This document shows, piece by piece, positions 8,853 through 21,930 of a DNA stretch of 64,000 bases; positions within the stretch are counted from its first letter, which is position 1; every line of letters begins with the position of its first letter. Source of the DNA: Sphingomonas sp. OV641 (GTDB lineage Bacteria; Pseudomonadota; Alphaproteobacteria; Sphingomonadales; Sphingomonadaceae); assembly GCF_900109205.1 (NCBI RefSeq), contig NZ_FNZB01000002.1, positions 248,001 through 312,000 of the forward strand. Direction: 5' to 3'. A model generated the notes under the pieces. That model worked only from the letters and a program-made list of their open reading frames with translations. It did not search any database and was not told where the DNA came from. The position numbers and the translations under genes are program-made.

Positions 8853-8936
8853 ACCGTTCGTCCTCAGCCTGTCGAAGGACGTGCGTCAGGCGCCGCGCTG
8901 CTTGAAACGTGCTTCGACAGGCTCAGCACGAACGGT
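8853..8936. repeat. Inverted repeat with 30-base arms (sphingomonad dispersed repeat)
   Basis: Left arm 8853-8882 begins ACCGTTCGTCCTCAGCCTG and right arm 8907-8936 ends with GGCTCAGCACGAACGGT. The arms match as an inverted repeat over 30 bases with about three mismatches and a 24-base spacer. The core CTTCGACAGGCTCAGCACG is a motif I recognise as common between genes in sphingomonads. It sits between the start of the acyl-CoA operon and the end of the FMN reductase gene, so it may also end transcription from the left-facing or right-facing side. Confidence 0.75.
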
Positions 8937-8960
8937 GTGAGGGTTCCTTACTGCCCAGTC

Positions 8961-9563
8961 TCACTCCACCCCGGCCAGCGGCGCGAACCGCGCCACCTGC
9001 TTCCCGATCAGCCGCAATTGCTCCACCACGGCAGGATCGCTCGCGCCGCCCTCGTCATCGAATTTCGTGACGGCGCTGTTGATCGCGGCCGCGAACGGCG
9101 TCGGCCAGCCGCGCAGCGCGTGCACGATGGAGCGCAGCGCGGCGATGGTGGAGCCTGTCGCCTGCCAGCCATAGGCCGTGGCGATCAGGCCGACCGGCAT
9201 GTCCGCCAGATAGGTCCGCTCGGGATCGCGCGCCGTTTCCTCCAGCAGGTCCAGCGCATTCTTCACCACGCCGGAAATGCTGCCGTGATAGCCGGGCGAC
9301 GCGATGATCAGCGCCGAGGCACCGCGCACCGCCTCGACAAAGTCCCGCTCCTCCGCCGTGCGCTCGATCGCCTTGGGGTTGTAGAGCGGCAGCTTCGCCA
9401 TGTCCTCGCCGCCGAACAGCCGGGTGCGAAAACCCTGCTCCTCCGCCGCATCAAGCGCGATTCGCAGCGCGCGTTCGGTCGAGGAGACCGCGCCGATGGT
9501 GCCGCCGATCCCCACCACCAGAGGCCGCTGATCTGATTGAAGTGCTTCCGCTTCGCCGCTCAT
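8961..9563 (-). CDS. NADPH-dependent FMN reductase family protein
   Basis: 200-residue flavodoxin-fold oxidoreductase that should reduce FMN or use bound FMN to reduce quinone-like or other substrates. The phosphate-binding loop region is VVGIGGTIGAVSSTERAL and the flavin-contact block is ASPGYHGSISGVVKNALDLL, both typical. I start at the ATG at 9563 (MSGEAEAL), which has an AGGA site; an upstream ATG at 9590 would add nine residues. It faces away from the penicillin-binding protein gene, with only 61 bases between the starts, so their promoters must be compact or overlapping. The physiological substrate is unknown. Confidence 0.88.
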   Translation of the reverse strand: MSGEAEALQSDQRPLVVGIGGTIGAVSSTERALRIALDAAEEQGFRTRLFGGEDMAKLPLYNPKAIERTAEERDFVEAVRGASALIIASPGYHGSISGVVKNALDLLEETARDPERTYLADMPVGLIATAYGWQATGSTIAALRSIVHALRGWPTPFAAAINSAVTKFDDEGGASDPAVVEQLRLIGKQVARFAPLAGVE

Positions 9564-9624
9564 GGTCCTATTCCCTCGCACGATGCGCATCCTTGCGGCA
9601 ACTGTCTTAGTAAAGTAACACGCG

Positions 9625-11736
9625 ATGGCTGACCGCCGGAACGACGATATGCGCCCCGATCCCTTTGACAGCGGCCGTATCCGCTATCACCATTCGCCGG
9701 GAGAGCCGCGCCCGGCCATGCCCGGCTTCGATGCCTGGCAGGATGAAGCGCCGCCGCCGCCCGATCCTGATTCCGGCCTTGCCCCGGCGCGCCGACTGCC
9801 GCGCATCTCCATGCGCTGGATCATGCGCGGGCTGGGCGCCGTCCTTGTCCTGCTGGTGCTGGCGATCGCCTGGCTCGCGATCACCGCGCCGCTCTCGCAA
9901 TCGCTCAAGCCGCCGACGCCGCCCTCGATCACGCTGACCGCGGCGGACGGTACGCCGATCGCCCGGCGCGGCGCGATCATTGCCGAGCCGGTGGATGCGG
10001 CAAAAATGCCTGCCCATGTGCGGGAAGCTTTTCTCGCCATCGAGGACCGGCGGTTCTACTCGCACTGGGGCATCGATCCGCGCGGTATCGCCCGCGCCGC
10101 CTGGGCGAATCTCGGCTCCGGCGGCGTGCGCCAGGGCGGCAGCACGATCACGCAGCAGCTCGCCAAGAACGCCTTTCTCGATTCGGATCGCACCGCCGCG
10201 CGCAAGATCCGCGAAGTCATGATCGCCTTCTGGCTGGAGGCGTGGCTCAGCAAGGATGAGATCCTCTCGCGCTACCTGTCGAACGTCTATTTCGGCGACA
10301 ACGTCTATGGCCTGCGCGCCGCCTCGAAACATTATTTCGGTCGTTCGCCGGAAAAGATGAACATCGGTCAGGCGGCCATGCTCGCCGGCCTGGTCAAGGC
10401 GCCCTCACGCCTCGCGCCGACCAGCAATCTAAAGGGCGCGCGCGAACGCCAGGCCGTGGTGGTCGGCGCGATGGTCGATGCCGGCTTCCTGACCAAGGCG
10501 CAGGCGGAGGACGTGCAGCCGCAGCGCGTGCTCGCCAGCCGGCCGCAGCAATTGCCAACCGGCACCTATTTCGCGGACTGGATCCTGCCCGAAGCGCGCG
10601 ATCAGGCCGGCGAAGTGAAGACGGAGGCCACCGTTCGCACCACGCTGGATCGCGGGCTTCAGCGCTCGGCGGAGCGGGTCATCCGCCAGGCCGGCCTGCG
10701 TCAGGCGCAAGCCGCGCTGGTCGCCATGACGCGCGACGGCAAGGTCGTGGCGATGGTCGGCGGGCGCGATTACAAGAAAAGCGCCTTCAATCGCGCCACG
10801 CAGGCGCGCCGCCAGCCGGGATCGACGTTCAAGCTCTTCGTCTATCTCGCCGCGCTGCGCGCCGGCATGTCACCCGACACGATGGTCGACGATTCTCCCG
10901 TTGAGATCGCCGGGTGGAAGCCGAAGAACGACGACAATCGCTATCTGGGTGAAATCACGCTGCGCCGCGCGTTCCAGCGATCCTCCAACGTGGTCGCCGC
11001 ACGGCTGACGCAGGAGGTCGGCGTGCGCAACGTCATTCGCGCCGCGCGCGATCTCGGCATCTCGACGCCCATCGCGAACGAGGCCACGATCGGTCTTGGC
11101 ACGTCGGAAGTATCCCTGCTGGAGCTGACCGCGGCCTTCGCCGGTGTGGCGGAGGGCCGCTATCCGGTACAGCCGCACGGCCTGCCCGATGTGCGCGACA
11201 AGAGCTGGTACAGCTCCCTCACCGGTGGCCAGAAGACGCTGCCCGATCGCATCCATGATGACATGCTGACGCTGCTCGCGGCCTCTGTACGTGGCACCGG
11301 CCGGGCGGCGGCGCTGTCGGTGGATGCCTATGGCAAGACGGGCACGTCGCAATCGGGCCGCGACGCCTGGTTCATCGGCTTTGCCGGCGATCTGGTGGTC
11401 GGCGTCTGGGTCGGCAATGACGACAACACGCCCAATCCGGGCCTGCACGGCGGCGGCATACCGGCGCAGATCTGGCGCAATTTCATGACGGACGCGCTGG
11501 ATCTCGCCCCCGTCGTAAAGGCGCCCGTCGTGGAAGATGTCGATCCCGAGGCCGGGCTGATCGGCATGGTGGAAAACGAAATCGCGCCCGCCGCCGAACG
11601 GCTGGACGCGCTCGGCATGGATCTGGAGATCGGCCCCGACGGCTCCGTCACCGTCTCCCGCCCCGAAGCCCCGCCACCGCCGCCACGCCGGCGCGAGGAG
11701 CTCGAACCGGAAGAGATCGAGCCGCAAGGCTTCTAG
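9625..11736 (+). CDS. Bifunctional penicillin-binding protein (class A, transglycosylase plus transpeptidase)
   Basis: 703-residue inner-membrane peptidoglycan synthase. A proline-rich cytoplasmic tail precedes one membrane segment (about 68-88). The GT51 transglycosylase domain carries the catalytic glutamate E140 in AIEDRRFYSHWGID and GGSTITQQLAKN at 171-182. The transpeptidase domain has S400-T-F-K403, S453-S-N455 and K571-T-G573, so all active-site motifs are intact. The C-terminal end is proline-rich and acidic. At about 700 residues it is shorter than the usual PBP1A (about 800), lacking the OB insert, and resembles the short PBP1 type of sphingomonads. Its stop codon TAG is part of the CTAG that starts a repeat element. 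Confidence 0.93.
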   Translation: MADRRNDDMRPDPFDSGRIRYHHSPGEPRPAMPGFDAWQDEAPPPPDPDSGLAPARRLPRISMRWIMRGLGAVLVLLVLAIAWLAITAPLSQSLKPPTPPSITLTAADGTPIARRGAIIAEPVDAAKMPAHVREAFLAIEDRRFYSHWGIDPRGIARAAWANLGSGGVRQGGSTITQQLAKNAFLDSDRTAARKIREVMIAFWLEAWLSKDEILSRYLSNVYFGDNVYGLRAASKHYFGRSPEKMNIGQAAMLAGLVKAPSRLAPTSNLKGARERQAVVVGAMVDAGFLTKAQAEDVQPQRVLASRPQQLPTGTYFADWILPEARDQAGEVKTEATVRTTLDRGLQRSAERVIRQAGLRQAQAALVAMTRDGKVVAMVGGRDYKKSAFNRATQARRQPGSTFKLFVYLAALRAGMSPDTMVDDSPVEIAGWKPKNDDNRYLGEITLRRAFQRSSNVVAARLTQEVGVRNVIRAARDLGISTPIANEATIGLGTSEVSLLELTAAFAGVAEGRYPVQPHGLPDVRDKSWYSSLTGGQKTLPDRIHDDMLTLLAASVRGTGRAAALSVDAYGKTGTSQSGRDAWFIGFAGDLVVGVWVGNDDNTPNPGLHGGGIPAQIWRNFMTDALDLAPVVKAPVVEDVDPEAGLIGMVENEIAPAAERLDALGMDLEIGPDGSVTVSRPEAPPPPPRRREELEPEEIEPQGF

Positions 11737-11888
11737 AGTCCGATCCAGGCTCCCGGAAGCACCTCCCCGGCGGAGGCCGGGGGCCAGGCGGGAAAGCGTT
11801 GGAAACAGCCGGTGTGCCTGCCAGCTTGGTCGCGCAACTGCGCCCCGGCCTTCGCCGGGGAGGCGGATCAATCGGGGTGGATCAAACC
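11733..11888. repeat. Palindromic CTAG-bounded element, copy A
   Basis: The gene-free stretch 11737-12167 opens with this element. It begins CTAGAGTCCGATCCA at 11733, whose TAG is the stop codon of the penicillin-binding protein gene. The two inner arms are ACCTCCCCGGCGGAGGCC (about 11761-11778) and its counterpart CGCCCCGGCCTTCGCCGGGG around 11841-11860. The right end reads CGGGGTGGATCAAACC. It matches the copy near 63090-63256 over both arms and outer ends. The remainder of the gap (11889-12119) contains further GC-rich hairpins but no gene I can support. Confidence 0.75.
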
Positions 11889-12119
11889 TCGCGGACGGCG
11901 AAGCCTGGGCTCAGGCGAGAAGATAGCCCCTCTCACGCAGGAGCGGGTCCAAGCGGCCCCAGCCTTCGCGGAACCGCTGCAACCCACATCGTCATGCCGG
12001 CTTGTCCCGAGCGACGACGTTGGCGGCGTCGAGGGACGTGCTTAGCGTATCGAGATACGTGCCCGGAACACACGCCCGTCGACACACCTCACACCAGCCG
12101 GATCAAGCCGGCTGGGCAA

Positions 12120-12142
12120 GGGGCGGACAACGCGTCCGCCCC
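12120..12142 (-). terminator. Hairpin downstream of gltB
   Basis: GGGGCGGAC at 12120-12128 and GTCCGCCCC at 12134-12142 form a perfect nine-pair stem with a five-base loop. It lies 25 bases after the gltB stop on the minus strand. There is no clear U-tract after it, so it may block degradation or need Rho rather than act as a simple terminator. Confidence 0.5.
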
Positions 12143-12167
12143 GCGCAGCACCTCCCCGCCGGGACGA

Positions 12168-16681
<4,514 letters not shown>

Positions 16682-16682
<1 letters not shown>

Positions 16683-18130
16683 CACGCGGCCTCCTTCGCG
16701 GGCTGCGCCGCGACCTTGCTCTTGAGATATTTGTGCATCGTCGATGCCACATCGCGGCCGTCGCGGATCGCCCAGACGACCAGGCTCGCCCCGCGCACGA
16801 TGTCGCCCGCGGCGAACACGCCGTCGAGGCTCGTCATCAGCGTCTTGTTGTCGACCAGCACCGTGCCCCAGCGCGTGACGCCCAGTTCCGGCGCATCCCA
16901 CAGGTGCGGCAGTTCCTCCGCGTCGAAGCCCAACGCCTTGATTACCATGTCCGCCGGCATGTCGATCGGGCCGCCCGGGTCGACTTCCGGCGCGCGCCGG
17001 CCACTCGCGTCGGGCGCGCCCAGCCGCATCCGGTTGGCGCGGACGCCGGATACCGTCTCGTCGCCGACGAATGAATGCGGCGCGGAAAGCCACACGAATT
17101 CCGCGCCTTCTTCCTCCGCATGGGCGACTTCGCGTTGCGAACCCGGCATGTTAGCGCGGTCGCGGCGATACAGGCAGCGCACGCTCTTCGCACCTTGGCG
17201 AATGGCGGTGCGCACGCAATCCATGGCCGTGTCGCCGCCGCCGATCACCACCACATTCTTGCCGTCCGCATCCAGGCTGCCATCATCGAACGCCGCCACC
17301 GCATCGCCGAAGCTCTTGCGGTTGGACGCGGTGAGGTAATCCAGCGCGGCGATCACCCCGCCCGCCGCATTGCCCGGCACGTCGATCTCGCGCGCCTTGT
17401 AGACGCCGGTGGCGATCAGGATCGCATCGTGGCGCTGGCGCAGGTCGTTGAACCCCGCATCCTCGCCAACGGAAAAGCCTTCATGGAAGACGATGCCGCC
17501 CGCCTTCAGCCGCTCGACCCGCCGCATCACGACGGGCTTCTCCAGCTTGAAACCGGGAATGCCGTAGGTCAGCAGCCCGCCCGCCCGGTCGTGCCGGTCA
17601 TAGACGTGCACCTCATATCCGTTGGCGCGCAGATATTCCGCCGCGGTCAGACCGGCCGGCCCGGCGCCGATCACGCCCACCGATTGGCCCCGCGCCGGCC
17701 CGGGCACCAGCGGCTCCACCCAGCCTTCTTCCCAGGCCGTGTCGGTGATGAACTTCTCGACCGAGCCGATCGTCACGGCGCCATGGCCGCTGAACTCGAT
17801 CACGCAATTACCCTCGCAAAGCCGGTCCTGCGGGCAGATGCGGCCGCAGATCTCCGGCATGGTCGACGTTGCGTTGCTCAGCTCATAAGCCTCGCGCAGC
17901 CGCCCCTCGGCGGTCAGTCGCAGCCAGTCCGGGATGTGATTGTGGAGCGGGCAATGGACGGTGCAATAAGGCACGCCGCATTGCGAACAGCGCCCGGCCT
18001 GCTCCTCCGCCCGAACCACGGCGTAGCGGTCGGCGATCTCACGAAAATCTTCCGCTCGCGCCTCGGCCGACCGTTTGTCCGGATAGGACTGCGGGGTCGC
18101 GACGAATCGAAGCATGGTATCAGCAGCCAT
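16682..18130 (-). CDS. gltD: Glutamate synthase (NADPH), small subunit
   Basis: 482-residue flavoprotein that passes electrons from NADPH to GltB. I start at ATG 18130 because GGAGGG lies six bases upstream; an in-frame ATG at 18175 lacks one. Cysteine clusters for iron-sulfur centres are CSQCGVPYCTVHCP and CGRICPQDRLCEGNC near the N-terminus. The FAD loop is VGVIGAGPAGLTAAEYL, and the NADPH loop is VVVIGGGDTAMDC. It is the promoter-proximal gene of the gltD-gltB pair, the reverse of the enterobacterial gltBD order; the gap 18131-18264 should hold the promoter, though I see no clear consensus boxes. Confidence 0.97.
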
Positions 18131-18264
18131 AAGCCCTCCGCCGACGTGGGTCTCACATCGCCGAAACACCATCAAGTCAGTACTGCTTACCTATTTGCAG
18201 CTTCACCCCGCCTTTTCGTCACTTGACCGCTACAAACACCAATAAAGAAGGTAACACCCCGGAC

Positions 18265-19065
18265 CTATCGTGCGGAAAGCATCATCAACGCCGCCGCCCC
18301 GGCAATAATGCGATACCAGGCGAAGGGTGCGAAGCCATGTTTGGTCACCACCGCCATGAACGCCTTCACCACGGCGAGCGCGACAATGAACGAGACGAAC
18401 GCGCCAACCCCGATCAGCTGCAGGTCGTTGGCGGTGATCGCGTCGCGATGCTTGACGAGTTGAAGCACTGTCGCGCCGGTCAGCGTCGGCAGTGCGAGGA
18501 AGAAGGAAAATTCGGCGGCGGTGCGCCGGTCGATGCCGAAAGCCATCGCGCCCATGATCGTCGCGCCGGAACGGCTGACGCCGGGTATCATCGCGATACA
18601 CTGCACCAGGCCGATCTTCGCCGACTGCGCCGTGGATACCCCGGAAATGCCGCCAACCACGCTGGTTTTCGCCAGCCTCTCCACAACCAGGATCGCCACG
18701 CCACCGATGATCAGCGCCCAGGCGACCACCACCGCATTCTCCAGCAATGCCTCGATCTGGTCGTTGAACGCGAGGCCCAGCGCCACTGCGGGAACGAACG
18801 CGATCAGCAGGTTCCGCACGAAGGCAACCGAGTTCGGCTCACCGCGGAACAGCCCGGTCAGCACCGCCATGAACGTGCGCCAGTACAGCACTACGATGGC
18901 CAGGATCGCGCCCGGCTGGATGGCGATGTTGAACACCGCCCAGCGCTGCGGATCATAGCCCAGCAGCTCGGTCGCCAGCACGAGGTGGCCGGTGGAGGAC
19001 ACCGGCAGGAATTCGGTGACCCCCTCGACGATGCCGAGGATGATCGCGGTCAGCAGGTCGGACAT
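18265..19065 (-). CDS. uppP: Undecaprenyl-diphosphatase
   Basis: 266-residue integral membrane enzyme that removes one phosphate from undecaprenyl diphosphate to recycle the lipid carrier for peptidoglycan and other glycans. Both signature blocks are present: EGVTEFLPVSSTGH at 14-27 with the catalytic glutamates, and PGVSRSGATIMGAMAFG. About eight hydrophobic segments fill the chain, and the length is normal for the BacA/UppP family. It lies 58 bases downstream of the NDUFA9-like gene on the same strand and may be cotranscribed. Overproduction in this family gives bacitracin resistance. Confidence 0.96.
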   Translation of the reverse strand: MSDLLTAIILGIVEGVTEFLPVSSTGHLVLATELLGYDPQRWAVFNIAIQPGAILAIVVLYWRTFMAVLTGLFRGEPNSVAFVRNLLIAFVPAVALGLAFNDQIEALLENAVVVAWALIIGGVAILVVERLAKTSVVGGISGVSTAQSAKIGLVQCIAMIPGVSRSGATIMGAMAFGIDRRTAAEFSFFLALPTLTGATVLQLVKHRDAITANDLQLIGVGAFVSFIVALAVVKAFMAVVTKHGFAPFAWYRIIAGAAALMMLSAR

Positions 19066-19123
19066 GACAGCCTTTCAGGTTGCCCGCCGCCGCGGGCCGA
19101 TGCGCGGAACGGTGATGCGGGGA

Positions 19124-20050
19124 TCAGGCGGCGGTCGGCCGTGCGAAGCGGCCGGCGCGCTGGTATCGCACCAGCCAGCCCGGCGCGATCGCGGCGAGCG
19201 GCGTCGGCGTGATGCCCAGCGCCTCCAGCCCGTCCGCGCCCGGCGCCACCACCGTATCCTTCTGCAACAGCCTCCACTGATCGCGCGAGATCGGCGCGCC
19301 CGGCAGCGCGGCGAGCAGCCCGCCCAGTGCATCGGGCAGCGCCACCAGCGACGGCGCGCGGCCGATCTGGCGCGCGATCCACTGCTGCAGCTCCATCATG
19401 GTCAGCACGTCCGGCCCGCCCAGCTCGAACGTCCGCCCGCCAAAGCGGGCCGGGTCACGCAGCGCCGCCGCCACCGCATCGCCGACGTCGCCGGCGAAAA
19501 CCGGCTGGAAACGGGTGTTCGGCTTCAGCACCGGCACCACCGGCAGCCGGGCGATCAGCCCTGCGAACATGTTGATGAACTTGTCCTCGCGGCCGAACAC
19601 GGTGGAGGGGCGCAGGATGGTGGCGGCGGGGAACGCCTCGCGCACCGCCGCCTCGCCCGCGCCCTTGGTCCGCGCATATTGCGCCTCGGCATTGGCATCT
19701 GCCCCGATCGCGGAGACATGGACCAGCGCGCCCACGCCGGCGCGACGCGCCGCTTCGGCCAGCGCCCGCGGGCCCGCCACATGGATGCGGTCCAGATCGC
19801 CGGTGAAGCTGCCGACCAGGTTCACCACGCCATCGGCGCCCGCGATCGCCCGCTCGATCGTCTCGGGCCGGGCGATGTCGGCCGCGACGAACTGGGTCTG
19901 CCCCAGCCCGCCCAGCGGCTTCAGATACCAGGCCTCGCGGGGATCGCGCTGCGCAATGCGAACGCGCGCGCCCGTGGCGAGCAGCGCCTGTGCGACATAA
20001 CGGCCCAGAAAACCGCCACCCCCGATCAGCGTGAACAGCCTGTCTCTCAT
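19124..20050 (-). CDS. NDUFA9-like NAD(P)-binding protein (complex I accessory type, atypical SDR)
   Basis: 308-residue Rossmann protein of the extended/atypical short-chain dehydrogenase group. The nucleotide loop is FTLIGGGGFLGRYVAQ at residues 6-21; other blocks are GVVNLVGSF, LVHVSAIGADANAEAQYARTKG and ATILRPSTVFG. In alphaproteobacteria this family is the bacterial counterpart of mitochondrial complex I subunit NDUFA9, and it often lacks the full catalytic tyrosine-lysine pair's usual role. The ATG at 20050 has GGAG just upstream; longer upstream reading frame runs into the tRNA and is not used. A MidA/NDUFAF7-type methyltransferase, another complex I factor, is encoded at 27138. Confidence 0.88.
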   Translation of the reverse strand: MRDRLFTLIGGGGFLGRYVAQALLATGARVRIAQRDPREAWYLKPLGGLGQTQFVAADIARPETIERAIAGADGVVNLVGSFTGDLDRIHVAGPRALAEAARRAGVGALVHVSAIGADANAEAQYARTKGAGEAAVREAFPAATILRPSTVFGREDKFINMFAGLIARLPVVPVLKPNTRFQPVFAGDVGDAVAAALRDPARFGGRTFELGGPDVLTMMELQQWIARQIGRAPSLVALPDALGGLLAALPGAPISRDQWRLLQKDTVVAPGADGLEALGITPTPLAAIAPGWLVRYQRAGRFARPTAA

Positions 20051-20104
20051 GTAACGCTCCGCCGGGGAAAATTTCGCCCCGCCCCTAGCCGTGCAAAGTG
20101 CCTG

Positions 20105-20133
20105 TTGACAAGGCCGGCACCGACACCCTAGAG
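20105..20133 (+). promoter_or_regulatory. Probable promoter of tRNA-Leu
   Basis: TTGACA at 20105-20110 is a perfect -35 box. After 17 bases comes CTAGAG at 20128-20133, a weak -10. The tRNA begins 17 bases later, a normal leader length. Confidence 0.6.
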
Positions 20134-20150
20134 GCGCCGGCCTACCCCGT

Positions 20151-20237
20151 GCCCAGATGGCGGAATTGGTAGACGCACCAGCTTCAGGTGCTGGCGCTCG
20201 CAAGGGCGTGGAGGTTCGAGTCCTCTTCTGGGCACCA
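20151..20237 (+). tRNA. tRNA-Leu (anticodon CAG)
   Basis: 87 bases including an encoded CCA end. The acceptor arms GCCCAGA and TCTGGGC pair fully. The anticodon stem CCAGC/GCTGG holds the loop TTCAGGT, so the anticodon is CAG. A variable arm (CGCTCGCAAGGGCG), typical of leucine tRNAs, and the T arm GGTTCGAGTCC follow. Just downstream at 20241-20254 is the perfect palindrome ACCTGCGCGCAGGT. The 3' end has been used as an integration site, as shown by the integrase remnant beside it. Confidence 0.97.
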
Positions 20238-20292
20238 TTTACCTGCGCGCAGGTGGCCGCAGCAGTGCTGCATATTACTGATTTGCAAAGAG

Positions 20293-20384
20293 AAATGCCC
20301 GCAGACCGTTCGGCGCGGTCCGCAGGCATTTGGGGCAAATCGGGGGCCTGTTGGGGCTCGTTTGGGGGCCCGCTTTGGGGCCCC
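20293..20384. other. Hairpin and G-run repeats next to integrase remnant (possible integrase arm sites)
   Basis: A 16-base imperfect stem (20293-20308 with 20316-20331, AAATGCCCGC paired with GCAGGCATTT) is followed by five short G-runs of the form TTGGGGC, CGGGGGC, TTGGGGC, TTGGGGGC and TTTGGGGC between 20331 and 20384. The spacing is roughly 10-13 bases, about one helical turn. Such clusters between a tRNA 3' end and an integrase are where arm-type binding sites lie. The role is inference. Confidence 0.45.
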
Positions 20385-20388
20385 TAGA

Positions 20389-20910
20389 TCACGCGCCCGC
20401 CGCGGCGCGGAGCGTGTCCAGATGGTCGCTCCACCACTGCATCATCTCGACGCGAGTCTTCCAGTAGCTCGCACGGTTGTAGGTCGCCCGAACCGCGTTC
20501 TGATCCTGGTGCGCGAGCGCGCTCTCGATGACGTCGGGCGACCACCGCTCGCTCTCGTTCAGCAGCGAGCTGGCGGTCGAGCGGAAGCCGTGCGCGGTCA
20601 TCACGCCCTGGTAGCCCAACCGCCGCAGCGCCTGGTTCACCGTGTTCTCAGAGATCGGCCTCGTCCGCGAGTGGAACGCCGGGAACACGTAGTCGGCGAT
20701 GCCCGAGATCGGCCGCATCGACTCGATGATCGCGATTGCCTGTCGTGACAGCGGCACCTCGTGCGACCGGCGCATCTTCGTCCGTTCCGCTGGGATCACC
20801 CACTTAGCGCGGCCCAGGTCGAGCTCGCGCCAGCGCATGGCGCGGATCTCGCCAGGGCGCTGGAACAGGTGCGGGGAGAGCTTGAGCGCGCCGATCGTTG
20901 ATGGGTAGCC
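20389..20910 (-). pseudogene. Tyrosine recombinase (island integrase), C-terminal remnant
   Basis: Only the catalytic half of a P4-type integrase remains. Recognisable sequence starts about GYPSTIGALKLSP (near 20910) and runs to the stop. The active-site residues are visible: arginine in FQRPGEIRAMRW, the HGFR box in MTAHGFRSTASSLLNE, histidine in ALAHQ and the tyrosine in RATYNRA. The N-terminal arm-binding and core-binding domains (about 200 residues) are missing, and no plausible start codon precedes the homology. It converges on tRNA-Leu. No second copy of the tRNA 3' end is found nearby, so the island has been lost and this is its scar. Confidence 0.85.
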
Positions 20911-21025
20911 GCGACAGCGTCGCGGCGGGTTGATGCGGCTCACCGCGCCCTTCCGAAAATCACTCCCGTTACGCGCAGCAGCGCGCCGCCCTCGGTCGCG
21001 GATGCGCACTCAGCAACGCCCCGCC

Positions 21026-21868
21026 TCACCCGAGCCGCGCCAGCGCCTCGCCTGCGCGGATCGCCTGACCTTCCGACAGCCCCGGCGCCAGCGGCACGCC
21101 AGCGGGCAGAAAGACGATGATCGTCGATCCGTGCTCGAACCAGCCCATCTCCTCGCCCTTCGCCAGCGGCGCCGCGCAGCGGACGCGCGCCGGGCCGAGA
21201 TCGCGCACCGTCCGTACCGTGTCGAGAAAGGTGAGGCGGATGCTCGCGACCAGGATCGCCGCCACCGGCACCAGCAGCAGCGGCGTGCCGTTTGCCAATC
21301 GCGCTTCGATCACCGCGCGCTCGTTGCGACAGAACAGCCGCTCGACGCGCTTCAAGGCGATCGGATTCACGTTCCAGCAGTCACCCGATAGGTAGGTGAC
21401 TCCCTCCACCACCAGATCGTGCGGCGCGTGGAAGCGGTGATACATGCCCGCCGTCAGCCTCAGCGTCACGAAACTGCCGTCGCGATACCGTTCGGCCAGC
21501 ACCGGATCGGGCACCAGATCGGCAAGCCGATAGGGGAAGCCCTTCACCTGATGCACCCGACCTGCCACCACGCGGCCATGCGCGCCGACGATCGCGTCGC
21601 AGGGGCTGGCGATGACATCGGGGTCGGGGTCGAACAGCCGCGCGCCGGGGCGAAGCGCGCGGGTGAAGCCGTCGCGCAGGGTGGCAAAGCGCGTCGTTGC
21701 CGCATCCGACAGATCCACCTGCCCGAACCATCGCCACAAAGCGATCGCCGGCGCGCGCACCACCGGGTGCCGCACGCGCGCGATTCGCCCGACGACGCGC
21801 GTCGCCAGCCGCCGCGGCAGCCGGTTGGTGAGCAGGAAGTTCACGTCTTCCTGCATCAGGACGCGCAT
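21026..21868 (-). CDS. psd: Phosphatidylserine decarboxylase
   Basis: Converts phosphatidylserine to phosphatidylethanolamine at the membrane. About 280 residues when started at ATG 21868; a GTG at 21898 would add ten. The proenzyme self-cleaves at a GST motif near the C-terminus, seen here as WFEHGSTIIVFLP, which generates the pyruvoyl group on the serine. Other family blocks are SPCDAIVGAHG and MYHRFHAPHDLVVEGVTYLSG with conserved histidines. It is divergent from the aminotransferase gene, with about 60 bases between. With pmtA at 24219 it makes a route from phosphatidylserine to phosphatidylcholine, although pssA is not in the window. Confidence 0.93.
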   Translation of the reverse strand: MRVLMQEDVNFLLTNRLPRRLATRVVGRIARVRHPVVRAPAIALWRWFGQVDLSDAATTRFATLRDGFTRALRPGARLFDPDPDVIASPCDAIVGAHGRVVAGRVHQVKGFPYRLADLVPDPVLAERYRDGSFVTLRLTAGMYHRFHAPHDLVVEGVTYLSGDCWNVNPIALKRVERLFCRNERAVIEARLANGTPLLLVPVAAILVASIRLTFLDTVRTVRDLGPARVRCAAPLAKGEEMGWFEHGSTIIVFLPAGVPLAPGLSEGQAIRAGEALARLG

Positions 21869-21930
21869 CAGGCCGCGCGGGCCGGATGTTCCTGTCACGG
21901 CCGTGTCACCGCAATAAGCTCACAGGGGGC

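Noticed and set aside
11889..12119. A gene in the 430-base gap after the penicillin-binding protein
   Set aside because: No frame has a ribosome site or recognisable protein; the DNA is repeat- and hairpin-rich.
20238..21025. Complete mobile island with both attachment sites
   Set aside because: No second copy of the tRNA-Leu 3' end and no island cargo; only an integrase fragment remains.
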